Source of the DNA: Lachnospiraceae bacterium
GTDB taxonomy: Bacteria > Bacillota > Clostridia > Lachnospirales > Lachnospiraceae
Direction: 5' to 3'
DNA: 53,985 bases
Assembly (NCBI GenBank): GCA_017471325.1
Contig: JAFUUX010000019.1
Location: 1 to 53,985, forward strand
The notes beneath the pieces were generated by a model, which had not been told where the DNA came from, ran no database searches, and worked only from the letters and a program-made list of their open reading frames with translations. Within the stretch, counting starts at the first letter, position 1; every line of letters starts with the position of its first letter. The position numbers and the translations under genes are program-made. This document shows positions 1 through 8,237 of the stretch, piece after piece.

Positions 1-283
1 CGTCAAACTCCTCCCGCAAAAGCTGCACGCTGCGGCTGAGCCCCGTGCCGGCTGCCCCGTCCCCGTACAGATTGATCCCCATGGGACGCGCCCCCGGTAC
101 AAACGGTGCCCTTTTTAATCCGCTCAGATAGGCCAGTGCTTTCCTGTCTTTATAAGCATTTCTGGCATTGAGCATCGCCCGCGGTATCAGCGGCCGTACA
201 AAATCCTTCCAGGTAAGCGGTTTCTTCCGGATCGTTACCGATTTCTTTTCGATCGCTCCTGCATCTGCACGCTCTAACTGCAT
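1..283 (-). CDS. Glycosyltransferase, N-terminal part (cut by window edge)
   Basis: Only the first 94 codons lie in the window and the frame stays open to the left edge. The ATG (281-283) overlaps the end of the upstream glycosyltransferase gene (stop 274-276), so the two are probably translationally coupled. After a Lys/Arg-rich lead of about 65 residues comes PMGINLYGDGAAGTGLSRS. This resembles the first strand and glycine-rich loop of GT-B glycosyltransferases of the family 4 kind found in polysaccharide clusters ('GVN-GY---E-GLGE-AR'). That family assignment is inference from a short segment. The location at the end of a run of glycosyltransferases supports it. Confidence 0.6.
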   Translation of the reverse strand, partial: MQLERADAGAIEKKSVTIRKKPLTWKDFVRPLIPRAMLNARNAYKDRKALAYLSGLKRAPFVPGARPMGINLYGDGAAGTGLSRSVQLLREEFD

Positions 284-1380
284 TCCATCCCCTCCCATAG
301 AAGTCTTGCGGAACGCTTCCAGGAAAAGCGCTGCAGGTTTTTTTCCATAGCAATGCTGCTGCAGCCTTTCCACACACTGGCCTGCATGAGCGCCTGTTTC
401 AGGGAACGCAGGTCTCTGTTTTTAAAATAAAATGCCGTTCTTCCCATCGTCTCCCGCAATGCTCCCGCATCGGAAACCACCACCTTGCGCACGCCGTAAC
501 TCTGCGCTTCCAGAGGCGGCATCCCAAACCCCTCATATCTCGACGGGAACAGAAAACAGTCTGCCCCGGCATATAACGGTGCCAGATCTTTTTCTTCTAC
601 TTCCCCTAACAGGTATAATTGCTCCGGTGCGATACGGCGCACTTCCCGGTATAGTTTCCGGTTTTTCCAGCCGTCCCGTCCTGCCAGTACCAGTGCCGGC
701 ATCCGTACACCTTCCTCCAGCAGTTCCCTGTAGGCCCGCAGCAAAAGCGTCAGATTTTTTCTGGGCTCCAAAGTGCACAGGCACAGCCAGTACTGTTCCG
801 GCAGCCCCGCGCGTCGGCGCAGTTCCAGTTTTTCCTGCTCTGTAGGCATTTGCGCGATTTCCGCAGCGCACGGTGCATAGATGATCCGCTCCGCCTCCAC
901 TCCCAGGCGCTTTTCTATCCTGATCCTGGAAAACTCCGATATCGTGATCACCTTCCGGCATACTGCCGCCGTATGTAAAAGACCAGCCCCGAAAAAGGCC
1001 ACGGCCCGCTGCTTCATGGTCTCCGGGCAGTCAAAACAGGCTGTATCGGCGATCAGCCCATAGGTCTGCGGATGCTTAAACAACAGCGGTACCGGAAATG
1101 CCGGAAAAAGATATCTGTCCGCATGGATCCGGTACATCACGGCGGGCAGCCTCAGTTGATTGGTTACCAGCTTATTCTCCCCATGCACCACGCAAAAACG
1201 CGCGTTGGCATACTTTTTCCAGCCGCGCAAAAACTGCGGCACCCTGTTGCGCACTACCAGGATAAACTGTGTATCCGGTACCTGCCGCAATAACTCCTTT
1301 GTGATCCTGTATGCATACCGCTCCAGACCGCTCATGCGCTCTCCCAGCGCCGTCAGGTCTATCGCTACCTTCTGCTTCAT
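274..1380 (-). CDS. Glycosyltransferase family 4 (GT-B)
   Basis: A 368-residue cytosolic retaining-type glycosyltransferase, likely adding one sugar to a lipid-linked surface glycan. The donor-binding C-terminal half shows TLEPRKNL at about 203-210 and FPSRYEGFGMPPLEA at about 278-292. The latter contains the E-x7-E pair (E283/E291) typical of GT4. The N-terminus IDLTALGERMSGLERYAYRI is a normal acceptor-side start. Its ATG overlaps the stop of the upstream VanZ-TagA gene by 4 bases (ATGA), and its own end overlaps the start of the next glycosyltransferase, so it is an internal operon gene. The sugar and acceptor cannot be read from sequence. Confidence 0.88.
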   Translation of the reverse strand: MKQKVAIDLTALGERMSGLERYAYRITKELLRQVPDTQFILVVRNRVPQFLRGWKKYANARFCVVHGENKLVTNQLRLPAVMYRIHADRYLFPAFPVPLLFKHPQTYGLIADTACFDCPETMKQRAVAFFGAGLLHTAAVCRKVITISEFSRIRIEKRLGVEAERIIYAPCAAEIAQMPTEQEKLELRRRAGLPEQYWLCLCTLEPRKNLTLLLRAYRELLEEGVRMPALVLAGRDGWKNRKLYREVRRIAPEQLYLLGEVEEKDLAPLYAGADCFLFPSRYEGFGMPPLEAQSYGVRKVVVSDAGALRETMGRTAFYFKNRDLRSLKQALMQASVWKGCSSIAMEKNLQRFSWKRSARLLWEGMECS

Positions 1381-2642
1381 TCCACCATATCCTCTCCGGT
1401 AAAACCGCTGACCGTTCTGTCCCTGTATTTCAATGCCAGCAAAAAGATCTTCACATCATCCTGAAAATACCGTTTAAACAGCCGCGCCGGTTCCTGCAGG
1501 AAACGCGAAAACCATTCCAGCCCCCGCTTCTGCATCCACTTTGGCGCCCGCTTCTTTTCCTTTGCGATAAAACTCACCGCCGCGCCAAACGGCAGCGCCA
1601 CATGACATTGCAGACGGTTTTGGTATTTTGCGATCCATTTTTCCGACTTGGGCGCCCCCAGGGCAACCACAAGAATATCCGTATGAAAATCCGCCACTTT
1701 CCGCAGTATCTTCTCGCTTTCCGTCTCATCCTCTTCAAAAGACATGATCGGCGCATAGCCGTCTGCCGCGGGAATCCCCGGAAAGCGCTGTTTTAACTGT
1801 CCGATCGCCGCGCCGATCAGTTTTTCATCTGTCGCCAGGATAAAGATGCGGCGCCCCTCCCTTTCCGCGCCGGCGCAGATCTCCGGTAAAAGATCCGCTC
1901 CGGTCACCCGTTCCAGGATCGGACAGCCCATGGACTCGGCGATCCACAAAAGCGGCATCCCGTCCGTAACGATCAGATCTGCTTTTTCATACAGTCTCCG
2001 ATAGTCCGGATCCTCCTCCGCTTTGACGATATGATCCGCATTCGGCGTGATCACCAGACTGGCCGGCCCTTCAGCCGCAAATGCCATGATCTGCTCTACG
2101 GCCTCGGAAAACGCCACATCATCAATACGGATGTTCATAAACGCCCTGCGCCTGCTGCCATTTTCCGCAACCACCGCCGGCAGTGTTTTATAAGCGCCAA
2201 ACAGAAAAAAGAATACAGCCATCAGCCCCGCGCCAAACAGATCTTTCAATACATCCAAAAAACTGCCGTTACGATCCTTTACAAACAATTGGATAAACTC
2301 ATCTGTAAACGCTACAGGCACGCAGCAAAAAAACATATAAAAACTGCGTAATTGCCTGCGGATCCCATTCGCTGTAAATGCAGCCCCGATCAATATGGAT
2401 AACAGGGCATATTCCATCATATGTGCCAGCGAACGTATAAAGCCATTCAGCATTTCCAACTGTGCATAACTTAACGGGTGCTGCCCCTTGTCAAATGCAT
2501 TATAGATTTCCAGTGCCACTGTTTCACTTGCAGTACCGGAAGGCTCTCCGGGCTGCGTTCCGAAAAAAAAGATCATGCATACTGCAGCCAGCGCCGGAAC
2601 ATACGCCCATATATTCCAATTTTTTAAGAATTCTTTTTTCAT
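1377..2642 (-). CDS. VanZ-like membrane domain fused to TagA/WecG (GT26) glycosyltransferase
   Basis: A 421-residue fusion. Residues about 10-150 are hydrophobic and VanZ-like: a first membrane helix, then FFGTQPGEPSG, a segment with HMMEYALLSILIGAA, and a DEFIQLFVKDRNGS loop. Residues about 165-410 are a complete WecG/TagA/CpsF domain (GT26), with TPNADHIVKAEEDPDYRR, DLIVTDGMPLLW, ERVTGADLLPEIC and LVVALGAPKSEKWI. TagA-type enzymes transfer N-acetylmannosaminyl-type sugars to undecaprenyl-PP-GlcNAc early in wall teichoic acid or enterobacterial antigen assembly; the donor here is not known. The VanZ half probably anchors the enzyme at the membrane, though VanZ domains have also been linked to teicoplanin resistance. 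It overlaps the following GT4 gene by 4 bases. The fusion is unusual. Confidence 0.85.
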   Translation of the reverse strand: MKKEFLKNWNIWAYVPALAAVCMIFFFGTQPGEPSGTASETVALEIYNAFDKGQHPLSYAQLEMLNGFIRSLAHMMEYALLSILIGAAFTANGIRRQLRSFYMFFCCVPVAFTDEFIQLFVKDRNGSFLDVLKDLFGAGLMAVFFFLFGAYKTLPAVVAENGSRRRAFMNIRIDDVAFSEAVEQIMAFAAEGPASLVITPNADHIVKAEEDPDYRRLYEKADLIVTDGMPLLWIAESMGCPILERVTGADLLPEICAGAEREGRRIFILATDEKLIGAAIGQLKQRFPGIPAADGYAPIMSFEEDETESEKILRKVADFHTDILVVALGAPKSEKWIAKYQNRLQCHVALPFGAAVSFIAKEKKRAPKWMQKRGLEWFSRFLQEPARLFKRYFQDDVKIFLLALKYRDRTVSGFTGEDMVE

Positions 2643-2649
2643 GCAGTAC

Positions 2650-3585
2650 TCAAACGATCAGTTTAAAATACTCGATCGTCTTTTTTAGTCCTTCCTCCAG
2701 CGGTATCGTCGGTTCCCACCCCAGTTCCTTTCTGGCCAGATCGATCACCGGCTTTCTCTGCATGGGATCATCCGATGGGAGCGGCTCGTAGACGATCTTT
2801 GACTTTGTACCTGTCAGTTCGATCACCTTTTCGGCTAACTGTTTGATCGTAAATTCCCCCGGATTGCCGATATTCACCGGACCGGTAAAGCCTTCCCTGG
2901 AATTCATCAGGCGCACCATGCCCTCGATCAGATCATCCACATAACAGAAACTGCGCGTCTGCGAGCCGTCACCGTATATGGTGATATCCTCCCCCTTCAG
3001 GGCCTGCACGATAAAGTTGGACACCACGCGCCCGTCTGCCGGGTGCATGTTCGGACCATAAGTGTTAAAGATCCGCATGACCTTGATGTCCACATTGTTC
3101 TGCCTGTGATAGTCAAAAAAAAGTGTCTCCGCCACACGCTTGCCCTCATCATAGCAGGAACGGATGCCGATGGTATTGACACAGCCCCGGTAACTCTCCG
3201 GCTGCGGATGCACCTCCGGATCCCCGTATACCTCGGATGTGGATGCCTGCAGTATTCTGGCATGCACACGCTTCGCCAGCCCCAGCATATTGATCGCCCC
3301 CAGCACACTGGTCTTGGTGGTCTTGATCGGGTTGTACTGGTAATGCACCGGACTGGCAGGGCAGGCCAGGTTGTAGATCTGATCCACCTCCAGATGGATC
3401 GGCTCCGTGATATCATGCCGGATAAACTCAAAATACGGATGCCCGATCAGGTGCCGGATATTATTCTTATTCCCCGTAAAGAGATTATCCAGGCAGATCA
3501 CGTCATTGCCCTCCGCGATCAGACGGTCACAAAGATGCGATCCCAGAAAACCTGCTCCTCCGGTTACCAAAACTCTCTTTCCCAT
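2650..3585 (-). CDS. uxs: UDP-glucuronate decarboxylase (UDP-xylose synthase)
   Basis: An NAD-dependent short-chain dehydrogenase/epimerase family enzyme of about 311 residues, predicted to convert UDP-glucuronate to UDP-xylose in the cytosol. It has the Rossmann glycine motif [11 protein letters not shown] near the N-terminus, then [25 protein letters not shown], the catalytic SCYDEGKR (Y-x3-K) and [12 protein letters not shown]. These blocks are diagnostic of the UXS/Arna-decarboxylase branch rather than of 4-epimerases. The start at 3585 has GGGGAG four bases upstream; the frame is open to 3618 but without a better start. Xylose, or a sugar derived from it, is therefore a likely building block of the glycan made by this run. 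Confidence 0.9.
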   Translation of the reverse strand: MGKRVLVTGGAGFLGSHLCDRLIAEGNDVICLDNLFTGNKNNIRHLIGHPYFEFIRHDITEPIHLEVDQIYNLACPASPVHYQYNPIKTTKTSVLGAINMLGLAKRVHARILQASTSEVYGDPEVHPQPESYRGCVNTIGIRSCYDEGKRVAETLFFDYHRQNNVDIKVMRIFNTYGPNMHPADGRVVSNFIVQALKGEDITIYGDGSQTRSFCYVDDLIEGMVRLMNSREGFTGPVNIGNPGEFTIKQLAEKVIELTGTKSKIVYEPLPSDDPMQRKPVIDLARKELGWEPTIPLEEGLKKTIEYFKLIV

Positions 3586-3673
3586 GATGCTCCCCTTTCC
3601 TAAATGCAAAAATATCATATTTTATTGTGAAGATATCCCGGCCTGCGCTATGCAGCATTATGCTTCGCCGCCT

Positions 3674-3709
3674 GTAACTGTTCAGAACCCCTGAGTTCTG
3701 AACAGTTAC
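3674..3709 (+). repeat. Solo palindrome, left-end type of the IS66-like MITE
   Basis: A 36-bp perfect inverted repeat with arms GTAACTGTTCAGAAC and a 6-base loop. It lies between a GT2 stop and the uxs start. The arms match the left terminal palindrome of the full elements at 6011, 46987 and 53846. No 8-bp flanking duplication is visible. No T-run follows on either strand, so it is not a standard terminator. Confidence 0.8.
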
Positions 3710-3722
3710 GCCACAGCACCCG

Positions 3723-4556
3723 TTATTTCCCCAGCAGTATCCGAAGATATGGCGTCATGCTGTGATAGACTGCTGCCGGCAGGCTGTAATTCTTCCGGAT
3801 AAAGTGATACCAGTCTTTTGCCGGCAGGCCCTTGGGTCCCTCTTTCCGTTGCAGCCTCGTCTTCCGGTCCAGAGAAGGATCTTTCCAGCTGCCGGAAATG
3901 TCATTATCATCACAACTGCCCACATGCGCCCCGCTGTTGATCACGATCGCGCCGCGGTGCTTCATCCGCAGGCCATAATCATAATCCCCCATGCTGTGGA
4001 CGTAGGCTTTGTCCAGATTCCCCATCCGCCGGAAGCAATCATACGTCATCAGCAGACAGTTACAGTTAAAGGTATCGCATAACTCCGGCTTCTCCGTCGG
4101 CGGGATCAGCGCAAACCTGGCCAGATACTTTGAACACTGCCTTACTCCGCCATAACTCTGCCGTCCACCGGCATCCTCTGTAGAGCCGGCCACGGCATCG
4201 GACTTGTACATCTGCTGCCTGGCGATCAGTTTTTCCACTGCCTGCGGATAAAACCGCACATCATCATTCACCAGCAGCACATAGGCGGAATCTGACATAT
4301 GCTTTGCCGCATACGCCATCGCGATGCGCATGCCGCCGTTCCAGAACAAACTATCCGGTGCCGGGATATACTTTATCCTTATGCCCTGCCGTACCAGTTC
4401 CTGCAGCGCTTCCCGTGTACCATCCGTGCTTCCGGCATCCACTGCCACAAAGCATAAGTCTTTCCGCTCTTCCACGCCCTCCAGCAGGGACAGGATGCAG
4501 CCGATCGTATGCTCTTTTCTGTTGTGGCAGGTCAGCAGTACCGCTGTTTTTTCCAT
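3723..4556 (-). CDS. Glycosyltransferase family 2
   Basis: A 277-residue GT-A inverting glycosyltransferase, probably cytosolic or membrane-peripheral. The N-terminus MEKTAVLLTCHNRKEHTIGC opens like rhamnosyltransferase-type GT2 enzymes. The nucleotide-sugar site VAVDAGSTDGT and the metal-binding LLVNDDVRF (D-D pair) follow, with SMGDYDYGLRMKHRG in the acceptor half. GGAGG precedes the ATG by about 9 bases. It follows another GT2 gene by 61 bases and is separated from uxs by a palindromic repeat. The donor sugar cannot be told from sequence; a deoxyhexose is possible from the resemblance only. Confidence 0.85.
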   Translation of the reverse strand: MEKTAVLLTCHNRKEHTIGCILSLLEGVEERKDLCFVAVDAGSTDGTREALQELVRQGIRIKYIPAPDSLFWNGGMRIAMAYAAKHMSDSAYVLLVNDDVRFYPQAVEKLIARQQMYKSDAVAGSTEDAGGRQSYGGVRQCSKYLARFALIPPTEKPELCDTFNCNCLLMTYDCFRRMGNLDKAYVHSMGDYDYGLRMKHRGAIVINSGAHVGSCDDNDISGSWKDPSLDRKTRLQRKEGPKGLPAKDWYHFIRKNYSLPAAVYHSMTPYLRILLGK

Positions 4557-4617
4557 ATCCGATATCCTCCTGCCGGCAATGCCTATCCCTTTGCCATATG
4601 CCGGCCGTCCTCATTTT

Positions 4618-5433
4618 TCAAAAACTCACGATGCGCTTTCCACTGAGATGAAACAGCACTTTGCAGAAAAAATCCACCCTGTGCTTATCTCCGGGCCGAT
4701 CCTTCTTCTCTGCCTTCTGATACACTTTGTATACATGCCGGCACCAGGCAGTGTTCAGCCGGCTGTCTCCCAGTTCCTTCTGCAGGCGGTAGATTTCAAA
4801 CTTCCGCTTTGCATTGTTCTGTCCGGTCTTATTATCCTCATACATCCGGTAGACCGCATACGCCTCATGCGTATAGCGCACTTTGTGTTTCTCAAATGCT
4901 TTGATGAAAAACTTCCAGTCAAATACATAATGGTAGCCTTCGTCCAGCAGCGCGCCCTCATTCTTCCAAAAGACCGCGGGCTGCACGATATAATACCAGC
5001 GGCGGATCACCCAGTCCGGCACCCTGCGGTCGGAAGGATTGTACTCCGTAAAATGTTTCTGCTTATCGCAGTACCAGGCATCCCCGACGATCAGGCCGGC
5101 TGCCGGATCACTGTGAAATGCCGCATCCACCTTTGTCAGCACCTGCGCATCCGCGTAAAAATCATCCGAATTCAGCCAGCAGACGATCTCGCCCCTGGCA
5201 CGTTTCAGCCCTTTATTGATCGCCTCGGCCTGTCCGTGATCCGGCTCCCGCACATATACGATACGCGCATCCTTTGCCGCATACGCTTCCACGATCTCCT
5301 GCGTACCATCCTCCGAGCAGTTGTCGATGATAATATATTCAAAATCCCCAAATGCCTGCCCCAGCACGGAATCAATGGTGTCTTTGATGTAAGCCGCCTG
5401 GTTCCAGGTCGGCGTGATGATCGAAAAACGCAT
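4618..5433 (-). CDS. Glycosyltransferase family 2
   Basis: A 271-residue GT-A glycosyltransferase. SIITPTWNQAAYIKDTIDSVLGQ, IIIDNCSEDGTQEI and CWLNSDDFYADA (metal-binding D-D after the third strand) give the complete GT2 N-terminal signature. The C-terminal half contains DWKFFIKAFEKH, in the place of the acceptor-side ED/DW motif. It begins directly after the stop of the KdsC-like phosphatase gene with no gap (ATG at 5431-5433, stop at 5434-5436), so the two are co-translated. It is part of the left glycan run; linkage and sugar are unknown. Confidence 0.86.
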   Translation of the reverse strand: MRFSIITPTWNQAAYIKDTIDSVLGQAFGDFEYIIIDNCSEDGTQEIVEAYAAKDARIVYVREPDHGQAEAINKGLKRARGEIVCWLNSDDFYADAQVLTKVDAAFHSDPAAGLIVGDAWYCDKQKHFTEYNPSDRRVPDWVIRRWYYIVQPAVFWKNEGALLDEGYHYVFDWKFFIKAFEKHKVRYTHEAYAVYRMYEDNKTGQNNAKRKFEIYRLQKELGDSRLNTAWCRHVYKVYQKAEKKDRPGDKHRVDFFCKVLFHLSGKRIVSF

Positions 5434-5934
5434 TTAGTTTTCCTCCGGATTTCCGCAGAGGATACGCGCCAGTTCCCGGATAACGCCATAGCCGCCTTTC
5501 TTTGCCGAAACCCAGTCAGCGATGGCCAGGATCTCCTCCTCCGCATCCGCCGGCGCACCGATCCTGCCCACCAGTTTCATGGCTGCATAATCATTTAAGT
5601 CATTGCCGATATACATGACACGCTTTAGATCGATCCCTACGCTGCCGCAGTATTCCTTTAACGCCGCTGCCTTATCCGATACGCTATGGATCACGGGCAG
5701 CTTCAGTTTGGCCGCACGGTGTGCCACGATCGGGTTGACCTCCGTGGAAAGGATCATCTGCGGGATCCCCGCCCTGCGGATCATCCCCACACCATACCCG
5801 TCCCCGCGGTGCATGGTCGCGCTTTCCTTGCCGTTTTCATCCACGGTTACCCTGTTGTCCGTCATCACACCGTCAAAATCATAGACCAGCAGGTCGATAT
5901 CTTCTTTTTCAGGAATATATTTCGGAATATCCAT
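5434..5934 (-). CDS. KdsC-like HAD phosphatase
   Basis: A 166-residue C0-type HAD hydrolase lacking a cap domain. Motif I is VYDFDGVMTDNRV (nucleophile and general acid Asp), motif II ILSTE, the Lys is in SDKAAAL and motif III is YIGNDLNDYAAM. The order, length and the HRGDGYGV segment match 3-deoxy-octulosonate-8-phosphate (KdsC) and N-acylneuraminate-9-phosphate phosphatases. Such enzymes work with an aldol-type synthase and a CMP-sugar synthetase. Neither is in this window, so the substrate is uncertain. The gene abuts the next GT2 with no intergenic base. GGGGAG precedes the ATG. A 200-bp mobile element lies upstream. Confidence 0.82.
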   Translation of the reverse strand: MDIPKYIPEKEDIDLLVYDFDGVMTDNRVTVDENGKESATMHRGDGYGVGMIRRAGIPQMILSTEVNPIVAHRAAKLKLPVIHSVSDKAAALKEYCGSVGIDLKRVMYIGNDLNDYAAMKLVGRIGAPADAEEEILAIADWVSAKKGGYGVIRELARILCGNPEEN

Positions 5935-6002
5935 CTCTGTTATTCTCCCCTCTATAAACGCCAGTTTATATCTGGCTGCGTCCGGATGCCGATGCCGTTA
6001 TC

Positions 6003-6010
6003 TTTTGATC
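6003..6010 (+). repeat. Left target-site duplication of element at 6011
   Basis: TTTTGATC, repeated exactly at 6211-6218 on the other side of the element. This fixes both element boundaries. Confidence 0.9.
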
Positions 6011-6210
6011 GTACCTGTTCAGAACCCCCTGGGTTCTGACAGTTACGCATTTCCGCCATACATAATCTCGCAGCTAACGCATACAGTCCTGCTAAATTCG
6101 CTACGCTCATTAAGCAGGAACTGGTATTCGCTCGATGGCGGAAATGCCGTAAAACTCGGGCATCCTACGCTACGCTTCGGGAGCCCTCGCGGTACCTTCT
6201 GAATAGTTAC
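6011..6210 (+). mobile_element. IS66-like MITE, 200-bp copy
   Basis: The left end GTACCTGTTCAGAA and right end TTCTGAATAGTTAC are near-perfect inverted terminal repeats, flanked by the exact 8-bp duplication TTTTGATC. The interior has three further dyads: the left terminal palindrome (AGAACCC/GGGTTCT), a long stem GCATTTCCGCCAT/ATGGCGGAAATGC, and a CAGTCCTGCT/AGCAGGAACTG stem that is absent from the 145-bp copies. It codes for no transposase. Ends beginning GTAA plus 8-bp duplications are the known hallmark of the IS66 family, so mobilisation in trans by an IS66 transposase is inferred. The insertion changed the end of the adjacent glycosyltransferase gene. Confidence 0.88.
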
Positions 6211-7114
6211 TTTTGATCTTCTTTTTGATAAAATTGATCACCTTGCGCACGCCAAAGTATTTCTCCAGATAGGCTCTGTCATACTCCAGATCCCTGCAGA
6301 CATGGGTTTCCATCGGCAGCGGAAAGGACATCTCCCCATAGGAAAAATCCTCTGTCGTGGTGCCTGTCGTATGCGTCGCGTCCTCCCGGTCAAAACCGAT
6401 ATTGCGGATCAGGTTTTCTCTCGGCACGATACCCAGCCCGCGGTGCATGTGCCGGCAGTAATCCCACTGGATATCCCAGGTGTCCTTGGCTTTGGTGTAG
6501 ACGCTGTCGATATCCTTCTTCAAAAACAGATAGGAAAAACGGCCGTGGATCCCCATCAGTTTTCCGGATTTTTTCACCTCCGGCCAGTCTTTCACGTCCA
6601 TATCGTAATGTTTCCACGCCCTGGCCCAGGTCGCCCAGCCCCAGATGCTGGAAAAGCAGGAAAAAGTATATGGTTTCTGCATCTGATAGTTCTTTAACAG
6701 GTTTGTGCCGGAAACCATCATCACCCGCTCATTGTCTTTATACATCTTCAGCATTTCTTCACAATAAGCAAAAAACGCCGGCGCAGGCACCACATCGTCT
6801 TCCAGGATGATGGTCTCCTCCTCCTGCGAGAGCACCCAGCTGATGCCGGTAGCCACCCGCTCCCGGCAGCCCATATTGCTTTCGGCATAGTTCTTCTTTA
6901 CCTCGCAGGGCCAGTCGATCGCTTCTTCCACCAGTTTCCGGCAGGCCGCCACTTTTTCCTCATCGTCTTCCCGGCCCGCACGCGGCGCGTCCGAGATCAG
7001 GTACATTTTTTTCGGTGCCGCCACCCGGACCGCATCCAGCACTTCCTTTGTAGTATCCGGCCGGTTAAAAAAGATCAGTGCCACCGGCACGGTACATATT
7101 TGATCAGTTTTCAT
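6170..7114 (-). CDS. Glycosyltransferase (GT2-like), C-terminus rewritten by a MITE
   Basis: A protein of about 314 residues related to GT2-like sugar transferases often seen in capsule clusters. It contains VALIFFNRPDTTKEVLDAV, ETIILEDDVVPAPAFF (metal-binding EDD) and the characteristic SSIWGWATWARAWKHYD. The ATG at 7114 has GGAG seven bases upstream; an ATG at 7120 is two codons earlier. The last 13 codons (SNYSEGTARAPEA and stop) are read from the mobile element inserted at 6011-6210. Joining the two duplicated flanks restores ...KKKIKR followed directly by TAA, so the ancestral protein was about 12 residues shorter. The catalytic region is untouched, so function is probably kept. Confidence 0.85.
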   Translation of the reverse strand: MKTDQICTVPVALIFFNRPDTTKEVLDAVRVAAPKKMYLISDAPRAGREDDEEKVAACRKLVEEAIDWPCEVKKNYAESNMGCRERVATGISWVLSQEEETIILEDDVVPAPAFFAYCEEMLKMYKDNERVMMVSGTNLLKNYQMQKPYTFSCFSSIWGWATWARAWKHYDMDVKDWPEVKKSGKLMGIHGRFSYLFLKKDIDSVYTKAKDTWDIQWDYCRHMHRGLGIVPRENLIRNIGFDREDATHTTGTTTEDFSYGEMSFPLPMETHVCRDLEYDRAYLEKYFGVRKVINFIKKKIKSNYSEGTARAPEA

Positions 7115-7171
7115 ATACATGCTCCATATCTTATACTTGCGAACGATATCAACTGCCGTTTCTGATTTCTT

Positions 7172-8221
7172 CTACTCCGAACCGCCCTTTTCTTTCCGCA
7201 GACGGTTGTAGGCTCCCTCAAAAGCACTCAGCGCCGCATAGAACGGATAGCCCAGCAAAAATGACTGTATCCGCAGTTTCTTGGCAAAGGGCCACTTTTC
7301 CTGCCGGAAGTATTCATAATAAAAGCGCTTAAACCATTTGCGGATCTCTTTCTTATCCTTGCGGCTTCCCCCTGCCTTGTAAAAGCGGATCGCATTGTAG
7401 ACTGAATAATTGACCTCTTTCAGATACAGTTCCCGATCCCCCTGCGCCTTGTAAAAATCCATCTTTTCAATGCTGCAGCCCATAGCATCGGCATAATTCC
7501 TGTTGCCGTTCTTTTTCATGATCCCGCCGCGCCACTGGCGGTAATAGTACAGCGGCGCATCGATGGTCACGATCTTTTGCGCCCGCCAGATCAGCCGGTA
7601 GGTGATATAGCCATCCTCAAACACTTTGCCCGGCGGATACCAGAGCCGCTCCTCCCCCTCTCCGTAGAGAGAAGCCAGGTAGATCTTGTTCCATGGCACC
7701 ATGCACTCCGACATCTTCCCCAGCGCGTAAAACTGCAGTTCCGCCTCCCGCGGTGTCAGTTCCCGGATGGGATAACTTTTTTCTTCGAGCATCCGTCCAA
7801 GCGCCTGCTGAGAGACCGGGTGATCACGCAGCACGCCATCCCATTCCGTTTCATAAAAACCGCACCAGGCGATCTGCGCATTGTGTGAGACCGCCGCATC
7901 ATGCAGTGTTTCGATCATTCCCGGGTGTGCCGTATCGTCCGCATCGATAAAGACGATCCATTTCCCGCGGGATCTTGTGACACCCACGTTTCTGGAAACA
8001 GACACGCCCGCATTTTCCTGATGGATCACTTCGATGCGCCCGTCTCTGGCTGCATATCTGTCACACACTGCCGCGGAACCGTCCGGCGAGCCGTCCTCGA
8101 TCAAGATCACCTGCAGGTTTTGGTAGGTCTGTGCCAGAATACTCTCGATACATGCGCCAATATAGTCTTCCGCTTTATAGACCGGCACGATCACGCTGAT
8201 CAGGTCCTGCTCTGGTATCAT
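7172..8221 (-). CDS. Glycosyltransferase family 2
   Basis: A 349-residue GT-A enzyme. SVIVPVYKAEDYIGACIESIL, LIEDGSPDGSAAVCDRYA, NAGVSVSRNVG and WIVFIDADDTAHP form a full GT2 N-terminal domain with a DADD metal site. The C-terminal part contains EDGYITYRLIW at the expected acceptor/base position. It is rich in Lys/Arg near the end (FRQEKWPFAKKLRI), consistent with membrane association. GGAGGAGG lies about 8-10 bases before the ATG. It sits 16 bases downstream of another GT2 gene within the left glycan run. Donor and acceptor are unknown. Confidence 0.87.
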   Translation of the reverse strand: MIPEQDLISVIVPVYKAEDYIGACIESILAQTYQNLQVILIEDGSPDGSAAVCDRYAARDGRIEVIHQENAGVSVSRNVGVTRSRGKWIVFIDADDTAHPGMIETLHDAAVSHNAQIAWCGFYETEWDGVLRDHPVSQQALGRMLEEKSYPIRELTPREAELQFYALGKMSECMVPWNKIYLASLYGEGEERLWYPPGKVFEDGYITYRLIWRAQKIVTIDAPLYYYRQWRGGIMKKNGNRNYADAMGCSIEKMDFYKAQGDRELYLKEVNYSVYNAIRFYKAGGSRKDKKEIRKWFKRFYYEYFRQEKWPFAKKLRIQSFLLGYPFYAALSAFEGAYNRLRKEKGGSE

Positions 8222-8237
8222 CAGCGCAGCCTCCTCC

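Noticed and set aside
4324..5598. Long plus-strand frame (424 codons) opposite three glycan genes
   Set aside because: It crosses the borders of three recognised genes and has low-complexity, His/Arg-rich content without motifs.
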